Below the pieces are notes generated by a model. That model had not been told where the DNA came from and ran no database searches. It saw only the letters and a list, made by a program, of their open reading frames with translations. Shown piece after piece: positions 43,705 through 51,846 of a DNA stretch of 64,000 nucleotides; the first letter of the stretch is position 1; every line of letters begins with the position of its first letter. Location: NCBI GenBank assembly GCA_964244955.1, contig CAXTKQ010000004.1, positions 11,863 to 75,862 of the forward strand, written 5' to 3'. Source of the DNA: Mucilaginibacter_A sp964244955. GTDB taxonomy: Bacteria > Bacteroidota > Bacteroidia > Sphingobacteriales > Sphingobacteriaceae. A program made the position numbers and the translations under genes.

Positions 43705-43775
43705 TTGCGATAATAGCTTTCCGGCTATAAAACCAAATAAAATTCTGTTTAAACCTCCTTAAAAACTTGCTTAAA

Positions 43776-44201
43776 ATGGAACTTGAAGATAAGTTGCAAC
43801 GCTTTCTTGATGCCCAAAAAAGGGATTACCAAACGGCTTTGACCGAAATTAAAAACGGAAAAAAACGCAGCCATTGGATGTGGTATATTTTTCCGCAAGT
43901 GCAAGGTTTGGGTTTTAGCGAAACTTCCAGGTTTTATGCCATCCATGATTTAAAAGAAGCCGAAGCGTTTTTAAACCATCCAATTTTAGGCAGCAGGCTG
44001 ACCCAAATTTGCGAAGCTTTAATAGAACAAAAAAACAATAATGCCAACCAAATATTTGGCAGCCCGGACGATGTGAAGTTAAAATCATCCATGACTTTAT
44101 TTGCCGCCGTACCCAATGCAAACCCGGTATTTCAAGCTGTGTTGGAAAAGTTTTTTGACGGGACAAAAGACACGCAAACTTTACGCATTATCCAAAAATA
44201 A
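43776..44201 (+). CDS. DUF1810 family protein
   Basis: 141 residues from ATG 43776. The motifs LQRFLDAQKRDYQTALTEIKNGKKRSHWMWYIFPQVQGLGFSETSRFYAIHDLKEAEAFLNHPILGSRL are the DUF1810 signature (SHWMWYIFPQ, RFYAI). Cytoplasmic calpastatin-like or YfdQ-related family with no established activity. A box-related site (TAAAAGAAGCCG) lies in the coding sequence near 43951. Confidence 0.92.
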   Translation: MELEDKLQRFLDAQKRDYQTALTEIKNGKKRSHWMWYIFPQVQGLGFSETSRFYAIHDLKEAEAFLNHPILGSRLTQICEALIEQKNNNANQIFGSPDDVKLKSSMTLFAAVPNANPVFQAVLEKFFDGTKDTQTLRIIQK

Positions 44202-44206
44202 GGCGG

Positions 44207-44218
44207 TAAAAGAAGCAA
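44207..44218 (-). repeat. Variant dispersed box after DUF1810
   Basis: TAAAAGAAGCAA, one base from the class 1 box, 5 bases past the DUF1810 stop codon. Confidence 0.5.
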
Positions 44219-44361
44219 TGCCGTTTGGTTTTGATTTCGATTTAAAGTAGCTTGAATACAAATCGCAATTATATCAACCAATCATTTTTTTACTTTGATT
44301 GTATATTGCTGATACTGTTTCTTCTTCAAACAATTAAAAACCCACACCTACTTTTGGCCGA

Positions 44362-44429
44362 TAAAAGAAGTATTTACATTCCGATTAATCTTTATCGCCA
44401 ACACTAATTTTACCTGCTAAAAGAAGTAT
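44362..44429 (-). repeat. Two tandem dispersed boxes at the end of the epimerase-like gene
   Basis: Boxes TAAAAGAAGTAT at 44362-44373 and 44418-44429, both reverse-oriented, the first in the intergenic region and the second inside the gene's 3' end. Confidence 0.8.
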
Positions 44430-45080
44430 ATCTTTTACTTCGATAACAGGTTTTTTATATCCAAACAACGCTGCATTGATCATGGCTGTTCCCAATTGTT
44501 GCATGGTGGAGGCCAAGTTGTTAGAAAATTTAGTCAGCAACGGATAAAGCCAGCCTAAGTACCGGTAAAATTTCAATACATTTTTTTGGCCAGCGATAGG
44601 CAATATAAAACCCGGACGAAAATTATAAACCTTTTTAAAAGGCAGTTTTTGCAAATCGTTCTCGGTTTTGCCTTTAACACGCGCCCACATCGAACGGCCT
44701 TTTTCAGTACTGTCTGTCCCGCTTCCGGATATGTATTCGAACGTCATGTTTGGATTGGTTGAAGCAAGTGCCTGGGCAAATTTAAGCGTTAACGTATAAG
44801 TAATTTGTGTATAAACCTCCTCGTTAACGCCAATAGAAGAAATACCTGCACAAAAAAAGCAAGCTTGATAACCAATAAGTTGCGGTGAGATTGTTGTTAT
44901 ATCGGTAAAATCGGCATGGATAATTTCAGTCAGTTTTGGATGGTTGACACCGCAAGTTTTCCGCCCGATCACTAATACTGATTTTATTTGCGGATGTAGC
45001 AAGCAGGTCAGCAGTACGCCTTCGCCTACCATTCCGCTTGCGCCGGTGATAATTACGCTTATTTTTTGTTCGGCTTGCAT
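44385..45080 (-). CDS. NAD(P)-binding epimerase-like protein
   Basis: 231 residues from ATG 45080. Rossmann motif VIITGASGMVGEGVLL, then LVIGRK, YEFYISGSGTDSTEKGRSMWARVKGKTENDL with a Y-x-x-x-K-like pattern, and a C-terminal membrane-like PLLTKFSNNLASTMQQLG. It resembles atypical short-chain or NmrA-like epimerase/dehydratase proteins (NAD-dependent epimerase family) similar to HTATIP2-like and cell-wall-related members. Substrate unknown. Upstream sequence belongs to the repeated segment at 45081-45230. Confidence 0.85.
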   Translation of the reverse strand: MQAEQKISVIITGASGMVGEGVLLTCLLHPQIKSVLVIGRKTCGVNHPKLTEIIHADFTDITTISPQLIGYQACFFCAGISSIGVNEEVYTQITYTLTLKFAQALASTNPNMTFEYISGSGTDSTEKGRSMWARVKGKTENDLQKLPFKKVYNFRPGFILPIAGQKNVLKFYRYLGWLYPLLTKFSNNLASTMQQLGTAMINAALFGYKKPVIEVKDILLLAGKISVGDKD

Positions 45081-45230
45081 AAGTTTTGTTTGTCTAATCA
45101 AAGTAAGCCAAAAGAAACTAGTATTTCAAATCAGGCTTTTCTTCAAAACAAAATGAAACACACAACCTGTTAATTTAATTGTATTTTCACAGATGCTTCT
45201 TTTACCACCTAAAAATTGAAATGATTTAAC
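45081..45230. repeat. Dispersed ~120-base intergenic segment, copy 1
   Basis: Shares several stretches in the same order with 47395-47530: AAGCCAAAAGAA, AGTATTT, AAATGAAA, then CCTGTT followed by ATTTAATTGTATTTTCAC, and then a class 1 box (45193). It begins directly before the epimerase-like gene's start. Confidence 0.75.
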
Positions 45231-45297
45231 TTTGAAAAAACCCAAACCTAAATTTAAAATTGTACAATTTACGTTTGAAAAAATTCGGAAAACCGGA

Positions 45298-47216
45298 TCA
45301 GTTTACCGGCAAACTAAAAAAGAAAATTGAACCTTTTTCAAGCTCGCTTTTTACCCAAATTTTGCCTTGGTGCCTTTCTATAATTTCGGCACTTAAATAA
45401 AGCCCGATGCCAAAGCCAGAAATATGCTGCGTGTTTTTTGTTTCTACACGGTAATAGCGTTCAAACAATCTTTCTGCATCGCTGGCTTTGATACCGATGC
45501 CTTGGTCTTTTACGCTAACTTGTACACAATTATCTATCACCTCGCAAAACACTTCAATTTCTTTTTCGGGAGGCGAATACTTGGTTGCGTTGCTTAATAA
45601 ATTGCTTATAACGGAATGAATCTTATCGCGGTCGGCCTGCACAAAAGTTGGGTTGCAGGAAACAAAATGAATAGAACGATCCGGATTGGAGATCAATGTT
45701 TCTTTTATGGCTTCGGTAAGTAAATCTTGCAGATCGAACAACTGCTTTTCCAAGTGTATCTTGCCCGATTCTAAGCGGGATATGTTTAAAAAACCATTGA
45801 TCATGGTGCCCATCTTTTTTACCTGCCGCTCTGCCTTTTCTAAAGCAGAAGCCGTAAAACTGTCTCCGCTTTTTCTGGCTTTTCCATGCAATAGTTGCAC
45901 GTAAGCGCTAAGCGAAGTAAGCGGCGTTTTCAGCTCATGGCTTACCATGCCTATAAAATCGTTTTTTCGCTGTTCGTCTTCTTTTTGACTTGTGATTTCT
46001 AAAACAGACCCTATAAACCTTAGCGGTTCGTCTTTTTCGTTAAAAAACACTTTGCCCTTGGCCCGTACCCACCGCAATTTTTTATCCTCGGCACCAATGG
46101 TACGGTATTCTACATCATAATTGCCGGTACTGGTTGCTTTGTTAAACAGTTCCGTAATTATTTTGCCAATCCTTTCCCGGTCTTCTTGATGCAAGCCAGG
46201 CAAAAAGTCTTTTTCGTAGCTCACCCTTTCGTTATGGGAAATGCCAAAAAGTTCGCGGCAACGCTCGTCCCATTCCATTGTCTTTTTTATCAAATCCATA
46301 TCAAAAGTGCCCAAAGCCGCCGCTTGTTTTGATAAACGCACCTGTTCGTAAGCACTTTGCAGTTCGTTTCGGGCCAATACCTGGTCTGTAACATCCATCG
46401 CCACAATCATGATGGCAAACACTTGTTCGTCTGCATCTTTCATCGGCTCGTACACAAAATTTACATGTACAATTTNNNNNNNNNNTCTTCCCTGCCATTT
46501 CTTACCAGCACAATTTCATGCTCTTTGGCATGGTAGGTTTTACCTGTTTTAAATACCTCGTTTGTAACAGGTTCGTAAATTGCGGCAGCTTCGGCAAGCA
46601 CTTCCCAATAAGGCTTTGCTTTAAACTGGCCGCGGGTTTTGCCAACCAGCGTCAAAAAATAATCGTTTATTTCCTCTGCAAATGCCGGTTCGCCTTTCAA
46701 AATACACATCCCAAATGGTGCCTGCCTCACCATGTTTTGCATGTTCTGCTCGCTGGCTTTCAACAGGTTTTGTGCCCGCTCCTTTTCTGCGGTTTCTAAA
46801 ACCTGGCCGGTAATGTTATTGGTTGTGTTGATAATGTAGCCCACGCTGCCATCTTTATCCAAAATTGGTTCGTTAAGGTTTGACCAGTACTGGGTTTCCA
46901 ACTTGCCCGAACTTGGAACAAAGATTTCATATTTAAAAACCGGCAGCTCGTCTGCAGCCTTACTGTTAATTACACGGTTAAAAGAATTGATGACGCTAAA
47001 CTTTTCGGAAGAATCAGCACTGCCCGGAAATACGTCAAAAAAGCTGTTGCCCAATAATTCATTTCGCTGCTTGTGCACCAAATCAAGATATTTGTTGCCC
47101 ACGGCCAAAATGGTAAAATGCGGAGAATTGGCTTTTATAATGAGCGAGTTTGCAGACTTTTCAAAGAATGACTGAAATCCTTCGCTTGTATAAAACTCGT
47201 CGTTTTGGTTGTTCAC
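45298..47216 (-). CDS. PAS-domain sensor histidine kinase, split by a placeholder gap
   Basis: About 637 residues when the N run at 46476-46485 is closed with two bases (GREEK-IVHVNFVYEP junction). GTG start at 47216, since a stop codon directly precedes it. Two to three PAS/PAC-type domains (RNELLGNSFFDVFPGSADSSEKF; PAFAEEINDYFLTLVGK; AALGTFDMDLIKKTMEWDERCRELFGIS) precede HisKA (SHELKTPLTSLSAYVQLL) and HATPase (NLLSNATKYSPP, DQGIGIK, GFGIGLYLSAEIIE). No membrane segment, so a soluble sensor; no response regulator adjoins. Confidence 0.9.
46476..46485. other. Assembly gap placeholder (10 N) inside the PAS kinase gene
   Basis: Frames on both sides join naturally (NGRE, then KIVHVNFVYEP) if two bases are missing, so the ten N are not a real frameshift. 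Confidence 0.85.
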
Positions 47217-47544
47217 TTATTTAGGGATCAGATTTAAAAAAAAAGAAACTTGCAGCAAGGCTTCAAATATCACATTAAGCTTTATGCTACAGGTAAAAAC
47301 AAAACAGCAAAAAGCACATTGCAATGTAAAAATACAATGTTTAAAGTTTTTGCCGGATACAAGGAGCATTACGGTTATTTTTTTGTTCGGTTTCCTTTTG
47401 TTTGATTTTGTTGATCAAACTAAGCCAAAAGAACAGTATTTTAAATGATGTTTTTTCTCAACATAAAAATGAAATGCACCCTGTTGATTTAATTGTATTT
47501 TCACCGATGCTTCTTTTAGCACCTAAAAATCAATAAAAGGCTTC
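47217..47544. other. Intergenic region with second copy of the repeated segment
   Basis: No gene. 47395-47530 is a diverged copy of 45081-45230, and it ends in a class 1 box (47507-47518) with tail GCACCTAAAAATC. Confidence 0.75.
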
Positions 47545-47967
47545 ATGAAAATTTACCAGCAACCATTGCAATTGAAAGCCAGGCCAAGAGGTTTCCATTT
47601 GATAACAACAGAAGTTACACAAGCGCTTCCGGAGATCAGGGAAATTAAAACGGGCATTTGCCAGGTTTTTATCCAGCATACTTCTGCATCTTTAACCATC
47701 AACGAAAACGCAGACCCAACGGTACGTAAAGATTTTGAAATGTATTTTAACAAAGCCGTGCCCGAAAATGACCCCAATTATTTGCACGATGAAGAAGGCG
47801 CAGACGATATGCCGGCACACTTAAAAGCAGCCATGCTGGGCAGTTCAGTTATGGTTCCGATTAAAAACGGCCGTTTTGCTTTGGGCACTTGGCAAGGAAT
47901 TTACCTGTGCGAACACCGCAATTATGGCGGACAAAGAAATTTGTTATTAACGGCTTGGGGAGAATGA
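47545..47967 (+). CDS. YjbQ family protein (secondary thiamine-phosphate synthase-type)
   Basis: 140 residues. GFHLITTEVTQALPEI, GICQVFIQHTSASLTINENADPTVRKDFEMYF and GRFALGTWQGIYLCEHRN are the YjbQ/UPF0047 signature with its conserved His, Glu and Cys. In E. coli YjbQ replaces ThiE in vivo, but the physiological role is uncertain. Preceded by the repeated box-containing segment. Confidence 0.93.
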   Translation: MKIYQQPLQLKARPRGFHLITTEVTQALPEIREIKTGICQVFIQHTSASLTINENADPTVRKDFEMYFNKAVPENDPNYLHDEEGADDMPAHLKAAMLGSSVMVPIKNGRFALGTWQGIYLCEHRNYGGQRNLLLTAWGE

Positions 47968-48024
47968 GGGTTTTAAGGTAAGAGGTATCAGGTTTGAGGT
48001 GCGAGGTCCAGCATGACGAACTTT

Positions 48025-48065
48025 GGCGTTGGACTATGAACCATTAACCATGATCCATTAACTTT
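48025..48065. repeat. ACCATTAACC-type simple repeat
   Basis: ACTATGAACCATTAACCATGATCCATTAAC, between YjbQ and DUF3037 genes. The segment just before it (about 47965-48015) is a GAGGT-rich run of another simple-repeat kind. Confidence 0.7.
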
Positions 48066-48066
48066 T

Positions 48067-48450
48067 TCACAAAACCAACTGTTCGTGCAGCTTTAGCAAC
48101 GTTTCTTTCGGGTCGGCGCACAAGCCCGGATGCACTTTTGAAACCTGGATAATGGTGCTGCGTGTTGCCGTTAGCCAGCGGAAACGGGAAGCGTGATCCA
48201 ATTTACTAATCGGCCCGAAACCAAAATTGCCGTGGCAAATGTTTTCAAAGGCAAAAAGGTTTGCTTTCAGTTCGTCCAAATTTATACCGGTAAAAACAGC
48301 ATTTAAACGGTTTTCATTTACAGTGATTTTGGTTTGAAGGAATTTAAGTTTCGGACAATACAAAACCACGCCCACATTTAAAAACTCTTCCCGTTCTACC
48401 CTCGGCACAACACGGACGACGGAATACTCAAATAAGTATCTCTCTGGCAT
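48067..48450 (-). CDS. DUF3037 protein, partner of the HipA-like kinase
   Basis: 127 residues. FEYSVVRVVPRVEREEFLNVGVVLYCPKLKFLQTKI is the DUF3037 signature. It overlaps the upstream HipA-like kinase gene by 23 bases, implying translational coupling and a joint function; DUF3037 and HipA-like pairs occur in other bacteria but their role is not established. A full-length class 2 box (TACCGGTATAAATTTGG tail) lies inside at 48291. Confidence 0.85.
   Translation of the reverse strand: MPERYLFEYSVVRVVPRVEREEFLNVGVVLYCPKLKFLQTKITVNENRLNAVFTGINLDELKANLFAFENICHGNFGFGPISKLDHASRFRWLTATRSTIIQVSKVHPGLCADPKETLLKLHEQLVL
48291..48302 (-). repeat. Full-length class 2 box inside the DUF3037 gene
   Basis: Reverse-oriented ATGCTGTTTTTA with tail CCGGTATAAATTTGGACG. 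Confidence 0.85.
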
Positions 48451-49219
48451 GTTGGGCTTCTTTTACAAAAACTTCGGATGCGGCCACTCTTGTGGTTAAA
48501 AATTGGGCGTAAACCTGTCGCATTTCTTCGGCCGACCCGGCTTCCTGCGTTAACCAGCTTTCTGGTATCAGCGATACGATGGCTTCGATTTTTTCTTTTG
48601 TTAAGATGGACCGAAATTCCGCATCAACTTCTTCCAGTTTGGTAGCAAAAGGCAGCAAAACATGGTCTTTAACCTGCACAAAAGGCCGCTGCGCCTGCTC
48701 TTCCCAGTTTTGCCAGGAATGATGAAAGTATAAAGCCGCGCCATGGTCAATCAACCATAATTCTTTGTGCCACATCAGCATGTTGGTATTTCGCGGCGTA
48801 CGGTCAACATTGGTAATCAGGCAATCCAGCCAAACAATTTGAGAAGCCAGTTTTGGGGCGATAACCGTTACGGCCGGATCAAAAGTAATGGCACCAGAGA
48901 GGTAATGCAAAGCCAGGTTCAGGCCAACACTTGCTTTAAGCAAATCCTGTATTTCTTCATCTGGTTCTGCCCTTCCGAAGGCAACATCTAAATTGGCAAA
49001 AACAATCTCCGGGACTTTTAAACCCAATGTACGCGCAATTTCGCCGCCAAGCAGTTCGGCAATCAAAGCTTTTACGCCTTGCCCGGCACCACGAAACTTC
49101 AGTACATATAAAAACCCGTCGTCTGCTTCGGCAATGGCCGGCAAAGAACCGCCTTCGCGCAATGGCATAACATAGCGGACAACATTTACAGTTCTTGGTT
49201 GCGGTTGGCTTTCGTTCAT
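48428..49219 (-). CDS. HipA-like kinase
   Basis: 263 residues. N-terminal lobe contains VRYVMPLREGGSLPAIAEADDGFLYVLKFRGAGQG (glycine-rich lysine-bearing segment), the catalytic loop NVDRTPRNTNML, and the metal-binding motif WLIDHGAAL (Asp-His-Gly). These match HipA-type Ser/Thr kinase folds. No HipB-like DNA-binding antitoxin is adjacent; DUF3037 takes that position. Its substrate and physiological role are unknown. A toxin-like growth arrest function is inference only. Confidence 0.85.
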   Translation of the reverse strand: MNESQPQPRTVNVVRYVMPLREGGSLPAIAEADDGFLYVLKFRGAGQGVKALIAELLGGEIARTLGLKVPEIVFANLDVAFGRAEPDEEIQDLLKASVGLNLALHYLSGAITFDPAVTVIAPKLASQIVWLDCLITNVDRTPRNTNMLMWHKELWLIDHGAALYFHHSWQNWEEQAQRPFVQVKDHVLLPFATKLEEVDAEFRSILTKEKIEAIVSLIPESWLTQEAGSAEEMRQVYAQFLTTRVAASEVFVKEAQHAREILI

Positions 49220-49314
49220 TTAACCGGTATTTTATCAAATACTTTTACGCAAAGCAGCGATTGTATTTAGCCGGAAATTTAAACCAAATTTATGAGAAAC
49301 GGTAAGCTGGCCAG

Positions 49315-49358
49315 ATGCTGTTTTTACCACACTAAATTTATGTTGATAAAAGAAGCAT
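49315..49358. repeat. Compact inverted pair of dispersed boxes
   Basis: Class 2 box 49315-49326 and class 1 box in reverse at 49347-49358, with overlapping AT-rich tails in a 44-base palindrome-like unit between the HipA-like kinase gene start and the first DUF421 gene. Confidence 0.85.
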
Positions 49359-49362
49359 CCGT

Positions 49363-50055
49363 TTATTCTGTTACGGCATCCGTCCAGTTATGGTCGCCGC
49401 ATTTGGGGCATTTTGTGTTTTGATCAAAAGGGTTTTTTTTGGTGGTCCCGCAGGTTTGGCAAACTTTCAATTCTTGTGATTTTTTTAAACTCGCATTAAA
49501 TTCTTTGTCCCAATGCGGTAAAATTGACAGTCCCGGTTTTGCGTTTTCTTCCTGTATCAACGTAAAAGAACCGCCCGCTTCCATATAAAACCTTTTTACA
49601 CTGCCCAATTGTTTGATACTGTTGGCCCGAAGCTGGGCAACAAGCCGTTCGCGCGAGATGCGGACTTTTTTCATCATTTCCAGGTCCAACACAGAATCTT
49701 TAACCAGCGTACCTATATTTCCCTGGGAAAATTTTTCAAAATTCTGGTCTTTGAATGATTTTGCTGCAACCCAACGCGCTATAAACACTACAATAAAGGC
49801 AATAATTACGGCAGGAATTATCCCCCTGTCCGGAGACTGAAGCGGGACACCAATTGCGGCGGCAAGCGAAACCATAGCGGCCAAATCATTACGGCTTAAT
49901 TGCGATGACATCCTTTTGCCCATCATCCGAATTGCAACCAGCAATAATAAATAAAACACTGCCGCCCTGATGACCAGTTCTAAATAAAAACTTGCAGGCA
50001 CTTCGCCTACCAATATCCTAAACCAATCCTGCAAATGTATTTCGTTCGGTTTCAT
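49363..50055 (-). CDS. YetF-like (DUF421) membrane protein with C-terminal zinc ribbon, copy 1
   Basis: 230 residues. Three transmembrane helices (LVIRAAVFYLLLLVAIRMMGKRMSSQLSRNDLAAMVSLAAAIGVPLQSPDRG) lead to a DUF421 cytoplasmic domain (VRISRERLVAQLRANSIKQLGSVKRFYMEAGG). The C-terminus is a zinc ribbon with CQTC and CPKC (spacing 17). The ribbon is absent from typical YetF. Transport or signalling role unknown; adjacent paralog, 7 bases apart, suggests hetero-oligomer. Confidence 0.88.
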   Translation of the reverse strand: MKPNEIHLQDWFRILVGEVPASFYLELVIRAAVFYLLLLVAIRMMGKRMSSQLSRNDLAAMVSLAAAIGVPLQSPDRGIIPAVIIAFIVVFIARWVAAKSFKDQNFEKFSQGNIGTLVKDSVLDLEMMKKVRISRERLVAQLRANSIKQLGSVKRFYMEAGGSFTLIQEENAKPGLSILPHWDKEFNASLKKSQELKVCQTCGTTKKNPFDQNTKCPKCGDHNWTDAVTE

Positions 50056-50061
50056 TTTTGC

Positions 50062-50766
50062 TTAGTTTATGGCGTTTATCCACGCATCCTGCCCGCAATT
50101 TTTACAAGGCCCGCCTGCGTTTGCAGGTTTTATAAAACCGCAATTAATGCAAGCTATTAATTCAATAGGTTGTGGCGGTTTTGTAAAAGCCTGTTCTTTG
50201 GTTTTTATAATTTCCTGGTCGTCCGGAGGAAGGATAGACAGTCCCGGCTTCGGTTCTTTGGATTGGAAGATGCTGAACTCGCCGCAAGCTTCCAGGTAAA
50301 CACGGTCTACTATGCCGAGGTTAAAAACGTTTTCCTGCCTTAGTTCTGCAAAAAGCTGTTGGTGCGAAATTCTTACTTTCTTCATTTCGTCCAGTTGCAG
50401 CGTGCCGTCTTTTACCAGCATGCTTGCTTTTCCCTGCGTTAGGTCTTCTATTTTGCCGTTCATAAAACCCAGCCAACTAATACCGCGCTGAAAAAAAGCG
50501 ATACAAAGCAACAGCAACGCACCTTGCAAAAGCCCGCGGTCTGGTACTTGCATCGGCACAGAAACAATAGCCCCGATGGTAAGCATAACGGCCATTTCCA
50601 TAATGGTCAACTGTCCGCTCATGCGTTTGCCTAAAGTACGTACAATAAAAAGCAAGGCAATGTAGATGATGAGCGTGCGGATAAAAACTTCCAGCATAAA
50701 CTCCGGGGGCGCCAGGCCAAACAAAATGCGTTTTAAATCCGCAAAATGGATTTCTTCTTTTTTCAT
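50062..50766 (-). CDS. YetF-like (DUF421) membrane protein with C-terminal zinc ribbon, copy 2
   Basis: 234 residues, a paralog of the next gene downstream. The same order: helices (LEVFIRTLIIYIALLFIVRTLGKRMSGQLTIMEMAVMLTIGAIVSVPMQVPDRG), DUF421 domain (VRISHQQLFAELRQENVFNLGIVDRVYLEACG), and a ribbon with CINC and CKNC. Sequence drift between copies is clear, indicating an old tandem duplication. Both are probably in the inner membrane. Confidence 0.88.
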   Translation of the reverse strand: MKKEEIHFADLKRILFGLAPPEFMLEVFIRTLIIYIALLFIVRTLGKRMSGQLTIMEMAVMLTIGAIVSVPMQVPDRGLLQGALLLLCIAFFQRGISWLGFMNGKIEDLTQGKASMLVKDGTLQLDEMKKVRISHQQLFAELRQENVFNLGIVDRVYLEACGEFSIFQSKEPKPGLSILPPDDQEIIKTKEQAFTKPPQPIELIACINCGFIKPANAGGPCKNCGQDAWINAIN

Positions 50767-50789
50767 AAATGCTGCTAAAATTATACCGG

Positions 50790-50801
50790 TAAAAACAGTA
50801 T
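50790..50801 (-). repeat. Dispersed class 2 box ATACTGTTTTTA
   Basis: Reverse-oriented with tail CCGGTATAATTTTAGC, between the DUF421 start and the next small gene. Confidence 0.85.
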
Positions 50802-50804
50802 CCG

Positions 50805-51059
50805 TTATTGCGTGGCTTTGCCTTTATTGTCCCAATGGTCTTTAACTACTTCGCCGTTTTCGCCAAATTTTAGCCTGCGTGCGTAGCGTTCGCCTTTTAT
50901 TTTGCCTTCGGCATCTTTTTGCCCCATAAACAACAAAATTGGCCTGCCGGCTTCATCAGTTTTAAAAGCCAGGTCGTAGCGTTTAAACTTTGTTTCGACC
51001 ATGCTGTTTGGGTCATAAGTTTTATTTAAAATTTTAAGGATTTCTGCGCCTAATTCCAT
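50805..51059 (-). CDS. Small hypothetical protein
   Basis: 84 residues from ATG 51059. The sequence MELGAEILKILNKTYDPNSMVETKFKRYDLAFKTDEAGRPILLFMGQKDAEGKIKGERYARRLKF looks like a small conserved cytoplasmic protein. Motif-level features are few: an acidic then basic pattern. I do not recognise a family. A TTG start at 51086 would add nine residues. It is the last gene before the SSB terminator. Confidence 0.65.
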   Translation of the reverse strand: MELGAEILKILNKTYDPNSMVETKFKRYDLAFKTDEAGRPILLFMGQKDAEGKIKGERYARRLKFGENGEVVKDHWDNKGKATQ

Positions 51060-51225
51060 TTTTACCGATGATAAGTTTGATGACAAGGAAAGCGGCTTAT
51101 GGCAAACAGGACCGGGATTTGATTTTTAAACATTAACTTATTAAAGATCAAGCCGGACGAATGTTTTTAACTTCTTACAAAATTTATGTAACAGTTTAGT
51201 TTCGTAAAAAAACCAACATAAAAAA

Positions 51226-51250
51226 AACGCCGCTAAGTTTTAGCAGCGTT
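51226..51250 (-). terminator. Terminator of the short SSB gene
   Basis: On the minus strand, AACGC-T-GCTAA pairs with TTAGC-G-GCGTT in a stem with one mismatch, followed by TTTTTTTT. It lies about 135 bases past the SSB stop. Confidence 0.7.
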
Positions 51251-51267
51251 CAGATCAAATTTGCCTG

Positions 51268-51279
51268 ATACTTCTTTTA
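51268..51279 (+). repeat. Dispersed box ATACTTCTTTTA
   Basis: Class 1 variant with tail CAGGTATATTTTTGGTGG, in the intergenic region between SSB and the small gene. Confidence 0.85.
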
Positions 51280-51385
51280 CAGGTATATTTTTGGTGGTTG
51301 TTGATTTTTAATAACGAACAACTTGTTTTCCATTAGCCCAATATCAAAACCGCATTCAACCTGATTACAAAATTTGTACGGATAT

Positions 51386-51742
51386 TTAAACTTCTTGCAA
51401 TACTGGAACAGTATTTAAAACCTGATATTTTACCACAATTATTTCGAGCTTGTATTTTTTGATTTGCTGTTCGTCGTAAAAACTGCGCGTTTGTATTTTG
51501 CCTTCAATGTACAATAAATGTCCTTTTTCCAATTGTTCGGTCCCTGAAGCGGCAACTTCTTTCGGGATTTTAATATTGTGCCATTCAACAAGTTCTACAT
51601 TATCGCCATTTTTTTTAATAGTTTCATTGGTTACCAACGGAAAACATAAAACTTCTTTTTGATCTGTAAAGTTGTGCAAACGGGGCTCTTTACCAATATG
51701 CCCTACAAGGAATACCTTGTTTATACCTGAGTTTGTAAACAT
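51386..51742 (-). CDS. ssb: Short single-stranded DNA-binding protein
   Basis: 118 residues. OB-fold motifs of bacterial SSB: INKVFLVGHIGKEPRLHNFTDQKEVLCFPLVTNETIKKNGDNVELVEWHNIKIPKEVAASGTEQLEKGHLLYIEGKIQTRSFYDEQ. It lacks the acidic C-terminal tail that binds partner proteins and is shorter than the usual housekeeping SSB (about 140-180 residues). It is probably a second, specialised SSB, possibly for natural transformation or a mobile element, though nothing here proves this. Confidence 0.88.
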   Translation of the reverse strand: MFTNSGINKVFLVGHIGKEPRLHNFTDQKEVLCFPLVTNETIKKNGDNVELVEWHNIKIPKEVAASGTEQLEKGHLLYIEGKIQTRSFYDEQQIKKYKLEIIVVKYQVLNTVPVLQEV

Positions 51743-51826
51743 AGCGTGCTGATTTATATTTGTAATTATCTGGAATGTATTTTTATCTGAACTGCTTTCA
51801 ATTTTAAAGGCAATTATTAGTTTTAT

Positions 51827-51846
51827 AATCAGTATTAATACTGATT
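51827..51846. promoter_or_regulatory. 20-bp perfect palindrome at the end of the receiver gene
   Basis: AATCAGTATTAATACTGATT reads the same on both strands and contains the TAA stop codon of the receiver gene. The core is GTATTAATAC, the local motif shared with 52594, 52824 and 52854. It has no loop, so an operator is likelier than a terminator. Confidence 0.75.

Noticed and set aside
51827..51846. The 20-bp palindrome as terminator of the receiver gene
   Set aside because: It has no loop or T-run, and the same core recurs in a regulatory region, favouring an operator.
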